Shown here: piece after piece, positions 32,661-41,132 of the stretch
How positions within the stretch are numbered: the stretch's first letter is position 1
How the letters are laid out: every line of letters begins with the position of its first letter
DNA from: Bacillus sp. DNRA2
GTDB lineage: Bacteria; Bacillota; Bacilli; Bacillales; Cytobacillaceae
Direction: 5' to 3'
Assembly: GCF_012843265.1 (NCBI RefSeq)
Contig: NZ_JABAIT010000026.1
Coordinates: 1-50,559, forward strand
DNA: 50,559 nt
Translations under genes and position numbers: made by a program
Notes under the pieces: model-generated
What the model was told of the DNA's origin: nothing
The model's database searches: none
Seen by the model: only the letters and a program-made list of their open reading frames with translations

Positions 32661-32691
32661 AGACTTACGGCGTAATCCCCTCCGCAAGTCT
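32661..32691 (-). terminator. Terminator of the yjcZ-type gene
   Basis: Minus strand AGACTTGCGG and CCGTAAGTCT form a 10-bp stem with one G-T pair, then TAGTTTTTG. Confidence 0.8.
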
Positions 32692-32701
32692 CATTTATTG
32701 T

Positions 32702-32857
32702 TTACTTTACGTAGTAGCAGCTCGCTCCAATAATAATCAACAAAATAAACAAAACAACGATTAACGCAAAACAATTACCATGCCCATATCCATAACCATA
32801 TCCACAAGATGGATAGGCTGGTGCTGCAACACCACAACCGCCATAGCCATAATGCAT
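32702..32857 (-). CDS. YjcZ-family sporulation peptide, 51 aa
   Basis: The ATG after AGGAGTGATGAGGT opens a 51-residue frame: a Gly/Tyr-rich N-terminus ([27 protein letters not shown]) and a hydrophobic C-terminal helix ([20 protein letters not shown]) ending YVK. This is the YjcZ/SscA-like family of tiny sporulation proteins, whose exact role in coat or germination is only partly known. A sigma-K-like promoter lies 35-60 bases upstream. It is too short for most gene callers but well supported by family pattern, ribosome-binding site and terminator. Confidence 0.85.
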   Translation of the reverse strand: MHYGYGGCGVAAPAYPSCGYGYGYGHGNCFALIVVLFILLIIIGASCYYVK

Positions 32858-32891
32858 ACCTCATCACTCCTCGTTTTTTAATGTACATTGA

Positions 32892-32919
32892 TAAGGTATG
32901 TAATAGGTACTTGTCTCGT
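32892..32919 (-). promoter_or_regulatory. Sigma-K-like promoter of the yjcZ-type gene
   Basis: Minus strand AC (32919-32918), 17 bases, CATACCTTA (32900-32892), matching the sigma-K -10 CATANNNTA and the weak -35 AC. Confidence 0.5.
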
Positions 32920-33058
32920 ATGTATTTTTGCCCAACATTTTTTCATCACTCTTACTCCTTGAAAACTGACTGCAATTTGGCAAACAAAATTACAAGATAT
33001 TGATGAGATTTGATACACTAGAGTGAGGAATTTTTTTAGATGTGGAGGATATCATTAC

Positions 33059-33631
33059 GTGAAAAATCTTGTCAAAAATTTTATAAACGGAATCTTAACG
33101 ATTGTTCCTATTATTTTAGTAGTTTATGTAATTTACAAAACATTTATGTTTCTTGATAGTATTCTCGGAAACCTGCTAAGACCCTATTTAAAGGATGATT
33201 ATATTCCTGGTATTGGCTTGTTAGTCACGATTGTTCTCATAACCTTACTGGGTTGGATGTCGACAAAGTTCATTACTGGCAAGGTGATACGTGTCATCGA
33301 CTCCATCTTAGATAAGATCCCGTTTGTGAAAACTGTTTATTCCGTCATTAAGGATACCATCCATTCATTTTTAGGTGAAAAGAAATCATTTTCCAAAGTT
33401 GCCCTTGTGACCATTCCTGGTACGGAAATGAAGAGTATGGGATTTATCACAGCGGAAGAACTCGACAAATTTTATCAACCTCTGGGAAATTACATCGCTG
33501 TCTATGTGCCACAAACGTTTCAAGTGGCAGGGTTCACCTTTTTAATACCGAAAGAACAGGTTGAAATCATAGATGTAAAGCCTGAGGATGCGATGAAATT
33601 TATCTTGTCTGGCGGAATGACGAATAAATAA
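33059..33631 (+). CDS. DUF502 family membrane protein
   Basis: 190 residues from the GTG at 33059, which lies nine bases after TGGAGGAT. A GTG 12 codons earlier has no such signal. Two membrane helices are seen (about 9-29: INGILTIVPIILVVYVIYKT, and 48-68: LLVTIVLITLLGWMSTKFI), then an amphipathic and beta domain with DKIPFVKTVYSVIKDTIHSF and TPQ-like VYVPQTFQVAGFTFLIPKEQ. This is the DUF502 pattern. The function is unknown; plant homologues (COV proteins) are linked to trafficking. It has a strong terminator of its own. Confidence 0.9.
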   Translation: MKNLVKNFINGILTIVPIILVVYVIYKTFMFLDSILGNLLRPYLKDDYIPGIGLLVTIVLITLLGWMSTKFITGKVIRVIDSILDKIPFVKTVYSVIKDTIHSFLGEKKSFSKVALVTIPGTEMKSMGFITAEELDKFYQPLGNYIAVYVPQTFQVAGFTFLIPKEQVEIIDVKPEDAMKFILSGGMTNK

Positions 33632-33632
33632 G

Positions 33633-33660
33633 AAAAGCCGCATGTAACTGCGGCTTTTTT
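33633..33660 (+). terminator. Terminator of the DUF502 gene
   Basis: AAAAGCCGCA and TGCGGCTTTTTT pair around TGTAAC: a strong stem with T-run on the plus strand. The A-run on the left gives it some function for the leftward msrB as well. Confidence 0.9.
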
Positions 33661-33661
33661 A

Positions 33662-34102
33662 TTATTCATTCTCAAAAAGATGCAACCATTCACCATAGCC
33701 AGCTTCAACAAGTCCTTCTTTTGGAATAAAGCGGAGTGCAGCTGAATTGATGCAATAGCGCAAACCTGTTGGAGCAGGTCCATCATTAAAGACATGTCCT
33801 AAATGGGAATCAGCACTTTTGCTTCTTACTTCAGTTCGGATCATAAAATGGCTATGATCCTGTTTCTCGATGATTTCTTCTCCTTCTAGTGGCTTAGTAA
33901 AGCTTGGCCAGCCGCAACCAGCATCAAATTTATCCTTTGAACTGAATAATGGCTTTCCAGAAACAATATCAATATAAATACCTTCTCTTGTTTCGTTCCA
34001 ATATTCGTTTCTAAAAGGTGGCTCTGTCGCATTATTCTGTGTGACTTCGAACTGGACTGTCGTCAATTTCTCCTTTAATTCATCGATGTTTTTCTTATTC
34101 AA
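33662..34102 (-). CDS. msrB: Peptide-methionine (R)-S-oxide reductase MsrB
   Basis: 146 residues from the TTG at 34102, placed by GGAGGGAGAAG. Reduces the R form of methionine sulfoxide with thioredoxin. Motifs: CGWPSF (residue about 58), [17 protein letters not shown], and the catalytic Cys in [14 protein letters not shown]. No CxxC zinc pairs are seen, so this is the zinc-free type. The start overlaps the last 8 bases of msrA, so translation is coupled. The msrA-msrB order near ypmS and a SCO1 gene matches B. subtilis. Confidence 0.95.
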   Translation of the reverse strand: MNKKNIDELKEKLTTVQFEVTQNNATEPPFRNEYWNETREGIYIDIVSGKPLFSSKDKFDAGCGWPSFTKPLEGEEIIEKQDHSHFMIRTEVRSKSADSHLGHVFNDGPAPTGLRYCINSAALRFIPKEGLVEAGYGEWLHLFENE

Positions 34103-34634
34103 ACTTCTCCCTCCAATGCTTGCGAAAGTATGCATCCCTACCTGAACCTACACGATAGCGTTCATAATGAGGCTTGTTTTTCTTATAATAATCCTGATGA
34201 TATTCCTCGGCAGGATAAAATGGTTTTGCCGGAAGGATTTTCGTAACGATAGGTTTAGAGAACCGCCCACTTTCGGCAAGTGCCTGTTTAGAGATTTCCG
34301 CCAACCGCTTCTGTTCTTCGTTATGATAAAAAATCACCGTTTGATACGAGGTCCCTCGATCATAAAATTGACCTCCCGGGTCGGTCGGATCAATTTGCTG
34401 CCAAAATAACTCCAATAATGTCCCGTATCGGAAAACTTCAGGATCAAATGTAATTTCAACTGCTTCATAGTGTCCGGTTGTTTCAGAGCAAACTTGTTTA
34501 TAAGTGGGATTTTCAACCGTGCCTCCTGTATAGCCGGAAACAACTTGAACGATACCCGGTTGTTCGTCAAATGGCTTGACCATACACCAGAAGCAACCTC
34601 CAGCAAAGGTCGCTTTTTGTAACTGCCGGTCCAT
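34095..34634 (-). CDS. msrA: Peptide-methionine (S)-S-oxide reductase MsrA
   Basis: 179 residues from the ATG at 34634 ([20 protein letters not shown]), preceded by GGAGGTGTGGTTA. The open frame further upstream is not used. The catalytic Cys lies in GGCFWC. The rest is regular: [40 protein letters not shown] and the end [19 protein letters not shown]. It reduces the S form of methionine sulfoxide in free and protein-bound methionine. It is first of a two-gene msrA-msrB operon. Confidence 0.95.
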   Translation of the reverse strand: MDRQLQKATFAGGCFWCMVKPFDEQPGIVQVVSGYTGGTVENPTYKQVCSETTGHYEAVEITFDPEVFRYGTLLELFWQQIDPTDPGGQFYDRGTSYQTVIFYHNEEQKRLAEISKQALAESGRFSKPIVTKILPAKPFYPAEEYHQDYYKKNKPHYERYRVGSGRDAYFRKHWREKFE

Positions 34635-34776
34635 TAACCACACCTCCTTTATCATTTTTACTATACCCACTATTTTAACGTCTTTTTGACATAATGAAAA
34701 ATAAATGCCCGCACACACCTTCAAAGCCCAAGATGCATATGTTATCGAAGAAGTTTTATAGATAGGAGCGACGCGT

Positions 34777-35541
34777 ATGTCACAAAAGCGAAATGGGCAG
34801 GATTATTTTGAGAAAGCTGCTTCATATGATGTGATGGCTAATTATTATAAATACTTAGACCCCAATTTATACATCCACTATTATAAAAAGCATCTCCACG
34901 CACTTTCCAGAGCATTTCAGACGATCCAAGAGGACAATAGACTACCTGAACAAGCGAGTCTTGGAACCGGAATTATTCGTGTTTTACATGGTTCTAGTGA
35001 CACCGGAAATATTGATGTATATATTAATGCAATTCGCGTGTTTCGGAACCTCCCCTACAAAGAAGTGAGTCATTATTTATCATTACCAAGTGGTAAATAC
35101 CATCTAGACATTTATCCTGCTGAAAATCAAGTGACTAGTATTTTAAATAAGCGTATTACTGTGGAACCCGGAAAAATATATACTCTGCCGATGATTGGCA
35201 GTGAGAATAAGCTTCGTTTGCTCTCTTTTGAGGACCATCTCCATGTCCCAGAAGGTGAAAGTAAGTTCCGTTTTATCCACCTTTCTCCTCGCACCCAAGC
35301 GATCGATGTTGCCGTTGTAAAAGGTGATGTAGTTTTCCCAAAAGTTTCATTTAAGGAAGCCACACCATACCTGGGAATCACGCCAATGACTGTAGACTTA
35401 GAAATTAGAAATGCCGGTACAAAACAAGTAATATTACCACTGCATCAATTACAATTTAATCCTAACGAGGTTTATTCAATTGTTGCCACAAATTCTCAAC
35501 ATAACGAACATTCCTTTGAGACCTTTATAATCAGAGGCTAG
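34777..35541 (+). CDS. DUF4397 domain protein
   Basis: 254 residues. The ATG at 34777 follows TAGGAGCGACGCGT. After an N-terminal helical part (about 1-60: [20 protein letters not shown]) come two related beta-rich halves: [20 protein letters not shown] with [20 protein letters not shown], and [20 protein letters not shown] with [19 protein letters not shown]. That is the DUF4397 repeat. No signal peptide is visible, so it may be cytosolic or spore-associated. Function unknown. Confidence 0.85.
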   Translation: MSQKRNGQDYFEKAASYDVMANYYKYLDPNLYIHYYKKHLHALSRAFQTIQEDNRLPEQASLGTGIIRVLHGSSDTGNIDVYINAIRVFRNLPYKEVSHYLSLPSGKYHLDIYPAENQVTSILNKRITVEPGKIYTLPMIGSENKLRLLSFEDHLHVPEGESKFRFIHLSPRTQAIDVAVVKGDVVFPKVSFKEATPYLGITPMTVDLEIRNAGTKQVILPLHQLQFNPNEVYSIVATNSQHNEHSFETFIIRG

Positions 35542-35542
35542 G

Positions 35543-35564
35543 CGACCGGTTGTCCGGTCGTTTT
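35543..35564 (+). terminator. Terminator of the DUF4397 gene
   Basis: CGACCGG and CCGGTCG pair around TTGT, then TTTTC on the plus strand. Confidence 0.85.
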
Positions 35565-35660
35565 CATTTATCTGGAGGCTCTGCAAATTTTAGACTTGAC
35601 TCATTTTTGAAAAAAGCAAATAATCGTTTGTAGGCAAATTAGCTGAAAGGAGCTCAATAA

Positions 35661-37031
35661 GTGAATTTACCAGAACCATTTATAAAAAGAATGACCCATT
35701 TACTAAAAGAAGAAGCTAATCCATTTTTCGATACATATAAACAAACTAAAGCAAGTGGACTAAGAGTGAATCCCCTTAAGCTTTCCCTTTCGGAATGGGA
35801 AGCACTATCACCATTTGACGTGAAACGAATTCCATTTGTGGAAACTGGCTATTACTATGATCCTGAACATGATCAACCTGGAAAGCACCCTTATCATGCG
35901 GCGGGGCTTTACTACATGCAAGAGCCAAGTGCCATGTTTGTCGCAGATGTACTAAAGCCTGAAAGCACTGATACTGTCCTTGATTTGTGCGCTGCACCGG
36001 GGGGGAAAACGACTCAACTCGCCGGTTACATGGAAAATGAAGGAATTCTTGTCGCTAATGAGATCAATCCAAAGCGAGCCAAAGCGCTATCAGAAAACGT
36101 GGAGCGAATGGGAATAAAAAACGCGATCGTGTTGAACGAAGCACCTGAAAAACTGGCGGAGCGGTTCGAAGGATATTTCAATAAAATCCTCGTTGATGCA
36201 CCTTGTTCCGGAGAAGGGATGTTTCGCAAGGATGAGGATGCGATTGCGTTTTGGAGCGAAGCTCATGTCGACCACTGTGCCAAGCAACAGCGCCATATAT
36301 TGAAATCTGCTTACAGTATGTTAAAAGAGGGAGGAATTCTTGTTTATTCCACCTGTACATTTTCGCCGGAGGAAAATGAACAAACAATTGAAGATTTCCT
36401 CAACAACTTTCCTGATATGGAGCTATTACCAATTGAGGAAAAGCCAGGGATTGTTGATGGGAATCCCGCTTGGAGTAAAACAGGCAATGTAGAGCTCACT
36501 AAGACAAAACGTCTCTGGCCACATCATCTGTTTGGCGAAGGTCATTTTGTAGCCAAGCTAATTAAGCATGGCTCAAATCCACCTTCTAAGCAAAAACCGC
36601 TTGGCAAGGGGCCTAGTAAAAATGAGCTTCGTGATTTCTACAAATTTGCTCATGATACACTTTATCATGTACCAACTGGACCCTATTTTAGCTTTAAGCA
36701 GCAGTTGTTTTCATTACCAGAGAACTGTTTTGATTTTTCCGGATTAAAAGTCATTCGGGCAGGCTTGCACCTTGGAGAGTTTAAAAAAAATCGCTTTGAG
36801 CCAAATCATTCTTTGGCGTTATCTCTAAAGCGCAGTGAGGTAAAGCATATACATTCCATATCCCTTGAAACGGACGATTGGAAGCGGTATTTAAAGGGGG
36901 AAACGCTTCAATCAACTGGAGATTCCGGCTGGGTGTTAATATTGCTTAACGGTTATCCACTTGGTTGGGGGAAAGAAACGAAAGGTATCATTAAAAACTT
37001 TTATCCGAAAGGTTTAAGACTCTTATCATAG
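35661..37031 (+). CDS. rsmF: RsmF/YebU-type rRNA (cytosine-C5) methyltransferase
   Basis: 456 residues. SAM-binding motif I DTVLDLCAAPGGKTTQLAGY; motif IV with the Cys for product release ILVDAPCSGEGMFRK; motif VI with the catalytic Cys YSTCTFSPEENE. A PUA-like C-terminal part follows (GLKVIRAGLHLGEFKKNRFE, to LPLGWGK-like YPLGWGKETKGIIKNFYPKG). The start at 35661 is GTG (AAAGGAGCTCAATAA in front). It probably modifies a cytosine of 16S or 23S rRNA, exact position unknown. Confidence 0.92.
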   Translation: MNLPEPFIKRMTHLLKEEANPFFDTYKQTKASGLRVNPLKLSLSEWEALSPFDVKRIPFVETGYYYDPEHDQPGKHPYHAAGLYYMQEPSAMFVADVLKPESTDTVLDLCAAPGGKTTQLAGYMENEGILVANEINPKRAKALSENVERMGIKNAIVLNEAPEKLAERFEGYFNKILVDAPCSGEGMFRKDEDAIAFWSEAHVDHCAKQQRHILKSAYSMLKEGGILVYSTCTFSPEENEQTIEDFLNNFPDMELLPIEEKPGIVDGNPAWSKTGNVELTKTKRLWPHHLFGEGHFVAKLIKHGSNPPSKQKPLGKGPSKNELRDFYKFAHDTLYHVPTGPYFSFKQQLFSLPENCFDFSGLKVIRAGLHLGEFKKNRFEPNHSLALSLKRSEVKHIHSISLETDDWKRYLKGETLQSTGDSGWVLILLNGYPLGWGKETKGIIKNFYPKGLRLLS

Positions 37032-37047
37032 AAACAAATTGAGCAAG

Positions 37048-37102
37048 GACTGAACCACACCTTATCGCTTTTTTCGAAAAATCGATTTGGTGTGGTTCAG
37101 TC
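37048..37102. terminator. Long bidirectional terminator-type hairpin
   Basis: 14-bp perfect arms GACTGAACCACACC and GGTGTGGTTCAGTC with an inner AT-rich dyad (TTTTTTCGAAAAA). It separates the converging rsmF and ypmS genes. Confidence 0.8.
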
Positions 37103-37111
37103 ACCTTATCC

Positions 37112-37696
37112 CTAAGGATTTTTTGATTCAATTGGAACTAATAACGTAAATGAAATCTGATCCTTCTTTAAATCAAATTGATTGGCTTTTATTTGGATGC
37201 CACTTTTTAGTTTCAACTGCTGCAAGTCTACATACACTTGATTTTTATTAGGCTGGATCGTTACCCAATCCGGAAACTGATACATATCATCAACAACCTG
37301 TAATACCGTCGCTGAAGGTAAATGGAATCTGCCTAGCGATATTTCTTCTTCCTTTAAAACCAAATCGCCATTTTCTAACGCCTTTGGTGCAAATGACAAC
37401 TTCATTTCAATATTTTGATTAAGGATAGGAAACGTTCCATACAAATTTACAAATTCATCTAGATGAATTTGATAGTCAATTACCCCTTCGTTTTCTTTTT
37501 GTAAATAATGATTGACAACAGTGTCCAAATCGCCTTTATTGCTCTGTACTTTAAACGATACAGCATCTGTATCCGGAGCTTTATTTTTCAAGGGCTTATC
37601 AACAGCCGGTGCGGTTAAGTAAAATATTAATATGCACATAAATAACAAATTTAAAGAAAGTAGTGCTAAAAATAAAAACTTCCATTTATTCTTCAT
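37112..37696 (-). CDS. ypmS: YpmS family membrane-anchored protein (DUF2140)
   Basis: 194 residues from the ATG at 37696 (a TTG two codons earlier is possible). N-terminal anchor: WKFLFLALLSLNLLFMCILI. Extracellular part of about 165 residues with the YpmS pattern VNHYLQKENEGVIDYQIHLD, FVNLYGTFPILNQNIEMKLS and LPSATVLQVVDDMYQFPDWV. The role is unknown; in B. subtilis ypmS lies with the SCO1 homologue ypmQ and msrA-msrB, as here, which supports the name. Confidence 0.85.
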   Translation of the reverse strand: MKNKWKFLFLALLSLNLLFMCILIFYLTAPAVDKPLKNKAPDTDAVSFKVQSNKGDLDTVVNHYLQKENEGVIDYQIHLDEFVNLYGTFPILNQNIEMKLSFAPKALENGDLVLKEEEISLGRFHLPSATVLQVVDDMYQFPDWVTIQPNKNQVYVDLQQLKLKSGIQIKANQFDLKKDQISFTLLVPIESKNP

Positions 37697-37758
37697 CTTC
37701 AAGCATTCTCCTGTTTCGTCATGACTACTTTTATATTCTTTCTATATTTAATATAGAA

Positions 37759-37782
37759 AAAACCTTCCGAAGAAGGTTTATT
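37759..37782 (-). terminator. Terminator of the SCO1-like gene
   Basis: Minus strand AAACCTTC and GAAGGTTT pair around TTCG (tetraloop-like), then TTTTC. Confidence 0.85.
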
Positions 37783-38362
37783 TTTGTAGAGTTTTAATAT
37801 CCTTGATAATTTCTTTGTACGGAATTTCCTCAAGACCGTCGTAATATTTCACGATATTTCCTTTTTGATCCATTAAATAAAAATCAATCCCGTGAATGAC
37901 TTGATCTTCATTTTCTGGTTTTTTCACAACAGCTTTAAAATCCTTTAATGCCTTCTGTTCAATTTCTTCTTGCGTATAGCCTGTTAGAAAATGCCAACTA
38001 CTATAATCTACATCGAAATTATCTGCGAACAGCTTTAATCGATCAGGGGTATCGACAGTTGGATCAACACTAAAAGATACAAGTTCTACATCCTTGATAC
38101 CTTCATCTTTCAGCATTTTTTGCAACTTCGCCATATTTGCGGTCATTGGTAAACATACATCAGCACAAGAAGTAAAGACGAAGTCAGAAACCCAAACCTT
38201 GCCTTTCAAATCAGATAAGCCGAATGACTTACCATCTTGGTCTGTATAAGTGAAATCTTTTACAGGCCAATTCTTTGCGTTTTCAATTTCGTTTTGACCA
38301 CATGCTGAAAGAATAATAGACAAAATGATAACGATTGCAAATGCACTAGCTTTTTTAAACAT
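37778..38362 (-). CDS. SCO1/SenC family lipoprotein (YpmQ-like)
   Basis: 194 residues from the ATG at 38362 (a GTG three codons earlier is possible). Lipoprotein signal with lipobox: FAIVIILSIILSACGQ (Cys about 20). The thioredoxin-like domain has the copper/thiol pair CADVC in WVSDFVFTSCADVCLPM and the distant His in EDQVIHGIDFYLMD. These proteins deliver copper to, or reduce, the CuA site of cytochrome c oxidase at the outer face of the membrane. It lies 82 bases before ypmS in the same direction. Confidence 0.92.
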   Translation of the reverse strand: MFKKASAFAIVIILSIILSACGQNEIENAKNWPVKDFTYTDQDGKSFGLSDLKGKVWVSDFVFTSCADVCLPMTANMAKLQKMLKDEGIKDVELVSFSVDPTVDTPDRLKLFADNFDVDYSSWHFLTGYTQEEIEQKALKDFKAVVKKPENEDQVIHGIDFYLMDQKGNIVKYYDGLEEIPYKEIIKDIKTLQK

Positions 38363-38424
38363 TGCGCTCACCCACTTTATTCAAATATATCTGAATTTTA
38401 TTCTAGCAAACCTTTTGCAAAGAA

Positions 38425-38462
38425 AAAAGGAAAAGATGTGGATATTCCGACCTTTTCCTTTT
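38425..38462 (-). terminator. Terminator of the degV-type gene
   Basis: Minus strand GGAAAAG and CTTTTCC pair around GTCGGAATATCCACAT, then TTTTTTC. Confidence 0.75.
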
Positions 38463-38472
38463 TTTAAGTCAG

Positions 38473-39315
38473 TTATTCAAGATAATACATAAATCCGATT
38501 GCTCCAACACCCGTATGTGTCCCTATCACTGGAGTAGTATAGCGTATATCAATTTCAGAAAAGCCGGTCTGTTCGATGATAGCTGCTTTTAATTTGTTTG
38601 CGAGATCAAGCCCTTCAACATGAACGATTGAAACCCCTAAGATTTTCTTTCCAGTTGACTGTTCCACAAATTGCTTTGCCAAATATTTTACAACTTGCGA
38701 ATGACTTCTTACTTTAGCCACTGGGGTATAGACACCACCATCGAGTGAAGCGATAGGTTTGATATTTAGGAGCGAACCGATCATCCCTTTGCCCTTTCCG
38801 ATTCTTCCACCTTTTATCAAATTCTCCAATGTATCTACGACAACGAATAAAGTTGTTTGTTCACGTACTTTATCAACTTCCGCAACAATTTCTTCTCGAG
38901 ATTTACCTGCCTTAGCCAGCTTTGCCGCTTCAATTACCTGAAATGCCAATGCAGCAGATATATACTTCGAATCAATTACGGTTACTGTGGCATTCGTCAT
39001 TTTCGCAGCACTGCCTGCAGACTGAACAGTACCACTCATTCCACCTGTCATATGGATGGAGATCACTTCATACCCCTCATCATGAAGGCGATCATACACT
39101 TCAACAAAGGTTCCCACAGCTGGTTGTGAGCTTTTCGGAAGTTCAGGTGCTTCTTTCATCTTTTTAATAAATTCAATCGGAGAAATATCAACGCGATCTA
39201 TATAAGTCTCCCCGTTAATATGAATGGATAATGGTACCACTTCAATGTCATATTGACTTAATTCCTCATCCGTTAAATCCACAGTGGAATCGGTTACAAT
39301 GCGAATCTTACTCAA
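38473..39315 (-). CDS. degV: DegV family fatty-acid-binding protein
   Basis: 280 residues, standard length. RIVTDSTVDLTDEELSQYDI is the N-terminal DegV signature (VTDSTxDL). Further parts: SSQPAVGTFVEVYDRLHDEG, ISIHMTGGMSGTVQSAG (the head-group pocket), VVDTLENLIKGGRIGKGKGM and TTPVIGTHTGVGAIGF at the end. DegV/FakB-type proteins bind a fatty acid for phosphorylation by FakA. Whether it is a FakB here is likely but not certain, as several DegV paralogues occur in bacilli. ATG (MSKIRI) follows AGGAAGTGAAAAATTG. Confidence 0.92.
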   Translation of the reverse strand: MSKIRIVTDSTVDLTDEELSQYDIEVVPLSIHINGETYIDRVDISPIEFIKKMKEAPELPKSSQPAVGTFVEVYDRLHDEGYEVISIHMTGGMSGTVQSAGSAAKMTNATVTVIDSKYISAALAFQVIEAAKLAKAGKSREEIVAEVDKVREQTTLFVVVDTLENLIKGGRIGKGKGMIGSLLNIKPIASLDGGVYTPVAKVRSHSQVVKYLAKQFVEQSTGKKILGVSIVHVEGLDLANKLKAAIIEQTGFSEIDIRYTTPVIGTHTGVGAIGFMYYLE

Positions 39316-39525
39316 TTTTTCACTTCCTAACTTTTTACACTTAATTAATATTATACAGGTACATTTTTGACAATGAAACCAATTCTAATAACTTTTCGTA
39401 CAGATTCGACAAATTTCCAACATCGCAAAATGATAAACTCATCTTCCAAATCATTTTCTATTTATCTATAGTTGTTCACCAACTGGAAATATAATAAAGT
39501 AATAGTTGAGAGATGGGGGGGTATC

Positions 39526-40089
39526 ATGGTTCGAAAATTATCTATCTTATTAATTATTGTAGGTTTAATAATCATAGGTTATAGCGCTTTTCAAATTTTT
39601 AAAACGAAAACTGTACAAACCAATAGCCTTGAAAAAGCACACGAAATTCTCAAAAAACCAAAAGTCGATATTGAAGATTTTTCTCCCTTTATGGGTGATG
39701 TTGTCGGGATTCTATCCATTCCGAGAATAGATGCAGAACTACCGATTGTGGAAGGTACTGATGCAGATGATTTAGAAAAAGGTGTCGGTCATTATAAAGG
39801 AACTGCATGGCCAATGGGGAATGACCAAATTGTATTATCAGGTCACCGTGATACAGTATTTCGAAGAATGGGTGAACTAGAGATTGGTGATGAACTAATT
39901 GTTAAGGTTCCGTATGGTGAATTTTCATATAAAATTGAAGGTACGAAGGTCGTTGACGCTGATGATTTGACCGTCATTAAGCCAACCGCACCTAATGAAG
40001 TATTAACCGTTACAACTTGCTATCCGTTCCGATATGTTGGGAATGCACCACAACGATACATCATTAATGCAAAACCTGTCAATAGATAA
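39526..40089 (+). CDS. srtD: Class D sortase
   Basis: 187 residues from the ATG at 39526; AGAGATGGGGGGGTATC gives the ribosome-binding site. Membrane anchor at residues 5-25. The sortase fold follows: GILSIPRIDAELPIVEGTDA, catalytic His107 in LSGHRDTVF, Cys165 in LTVTTCYPF, Arg177 in GNAPQRYIINA. The C-[T/Y]-P-F form with GNAPQRY is that of class D (B. subtilis YhcS/SrtD). It anchors LPxTA/LPxTG-type proteins to the wall; no substrate gene is adjacent, which is common for housekeeping sortase D. Confidence 0.92.
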   Translation: MVRKLSILLIIVGLIIIGYSAFQIFKTKTVQTNSLEKAHEILKKPKVDIEDFSPFMGDVVGILSIPRIDAELPIVEGTDADDLEKGVGHYKGTAWPMGNDQIVLSGHRDTVFRRMGELEIGDELIVKVPYGEFSYKIEGTKVVDADDLTVIKPTAPNEVLTVTTCYPFRYVGNAPQRYIINAKPVNR

Positions 40090-40115
40090 AGGCTGACCAT
40101 TTCGTCAGCCTTTTT
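40088..40115. terminator. Terminator of srtD
   Basis: AAAGGCTGAC and GTCAGCCTTTTT pair around CATTTC, with both-strand A/T flanks. It may also serve the leftward hypE, whose stop lies 16 bases away. Confidence 0.9.
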
Positions 40116-40130
40116 AATATATTTTAAAAA

Positions 40131-41132
40131 CTAACAAATTCGCGGTAGCATTTTGCCTGTTAGTCTAGTAAGCATTCTTTTAGAACCAATCGGTGTTTCT
40201 AATAGCAATTGTCCTTTACTAACACCAGCCACCCGACCAATGATTTGAGCATCTTGACCGATTGGGAAGCTTTTTACTATTTCCAAAGCCCGTTTCGACT
40301 CAAGTTCAGAGATGAAGATGATCGCCTTACCCTCATTAGCTAAATAAAGCGGATCAAAGCCCAGCAGATCACATGCTCCATTTACTTCATTCTTCACAGG
40401 CAATTTTGCTTCCTCAATGACTAATGTAAGCGAGAAATCCTCTGCGATTTCCACGAGCGTTGTTGCAAGCCCACCCCTGGTCGGATCCCTCATGATTCGA
40501 ACATCGTCACAATGCTCTGTGACACTGGCTAACATTTGGTTTAATGAAGCACAATCACTATCAATTGGAACTTGAATTCCCAGGTCTTCGCGAGCTGTTA
40601 ACACCGCCATACCGTGGTCTCCGATTGTACCTGTAATGATAATTTGATCACCCTCATGAAAAAATAATTCAGGGTTAAGTCGCTTTTCAATAATCCCAAT
40701 ACCGGTTGTATTAATGAACACACCATCAGCACTGCCCCGTTCTACAACCTTAGTGTCTCCAGCAATAATTGATACACCAGCATGTTTCGCTTCCTTTGCC
40801 ATATCCATAACAATTGTTTTTAAATCCGATAAAGAAAACCCTTCCTCTATGACAAAACCACAGGTTAAGTATAATGGCTTCGCCCCACTAACAGCCAGAT
40901 CATTCACCGTTCCAGCCACAGCTAATTTGCCAATAGACCCACCGGGAAAGAATATAGGTTTAATTACAAATGAATCAGTAGTCACGGCAATTTCGGCTGT
41001 AGGAAGCTGTAAAAGGGTTGCGTCGAACATCGATTCGTTCCGATTCCCAAATGCTCCAACAAATAGCTCCTGGATTAATTGATGGCTTAATTCTCCACCA
41101 TCACCATGTGCTAAGCTGATAATCTTTTCCAT
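40131..41132 (-). CDS. hypE: Hydrogenase maturation protein HypE
   Basis: 333 residues from the ATG at 41132 (MEKIISLAHGDGGELSHQL), which shares one base with the hypD stop (TAATG). AIR-synthase-like ATPase that dehydrates the thiocarbamate on its C-terminal Cys to a cyano group for the NiFe site. The end is the diagnostic PRIC. Other parts: ATLLQLPTAEIAVTTDSFVI, AGDTKVVERGSADGVFINTT and MRDPTRGGLATTLVEIAEDF. It is the last gene of the hydrogenase operon, partner of HypF and HypC-HypD. Confidence 0.97.
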   Translation of the reverse strand: MEKIISLAHGDGGELSHQLIQELFVGAFGNRNESMFDATLLQLPTAEIAVTTDSFVIKPIFFPGGSIGKLAVAGTVNDLAVSGAKPLYLTCGFVIEEGFSLSDLKTIVMDMAKEAKHAGVSIIAGDTKVVERGSADGVFINTTGIGIIEKRLNPELFFHEGDQIIITGTIGDHGMAVLTAREDLGIQVPIDSDCASLNQMLASVTEHCDDVRIMRDPTRGGLATTLVEIAEDFSLTLVIEEAKLPVKNEVNGACDLLGFDPLYLANEGKAIIFISELESKRALEIVKSFPIGQDAQIIGRVAGVSKGQLLLETPIGSKRMLTRLTGKMLPRIC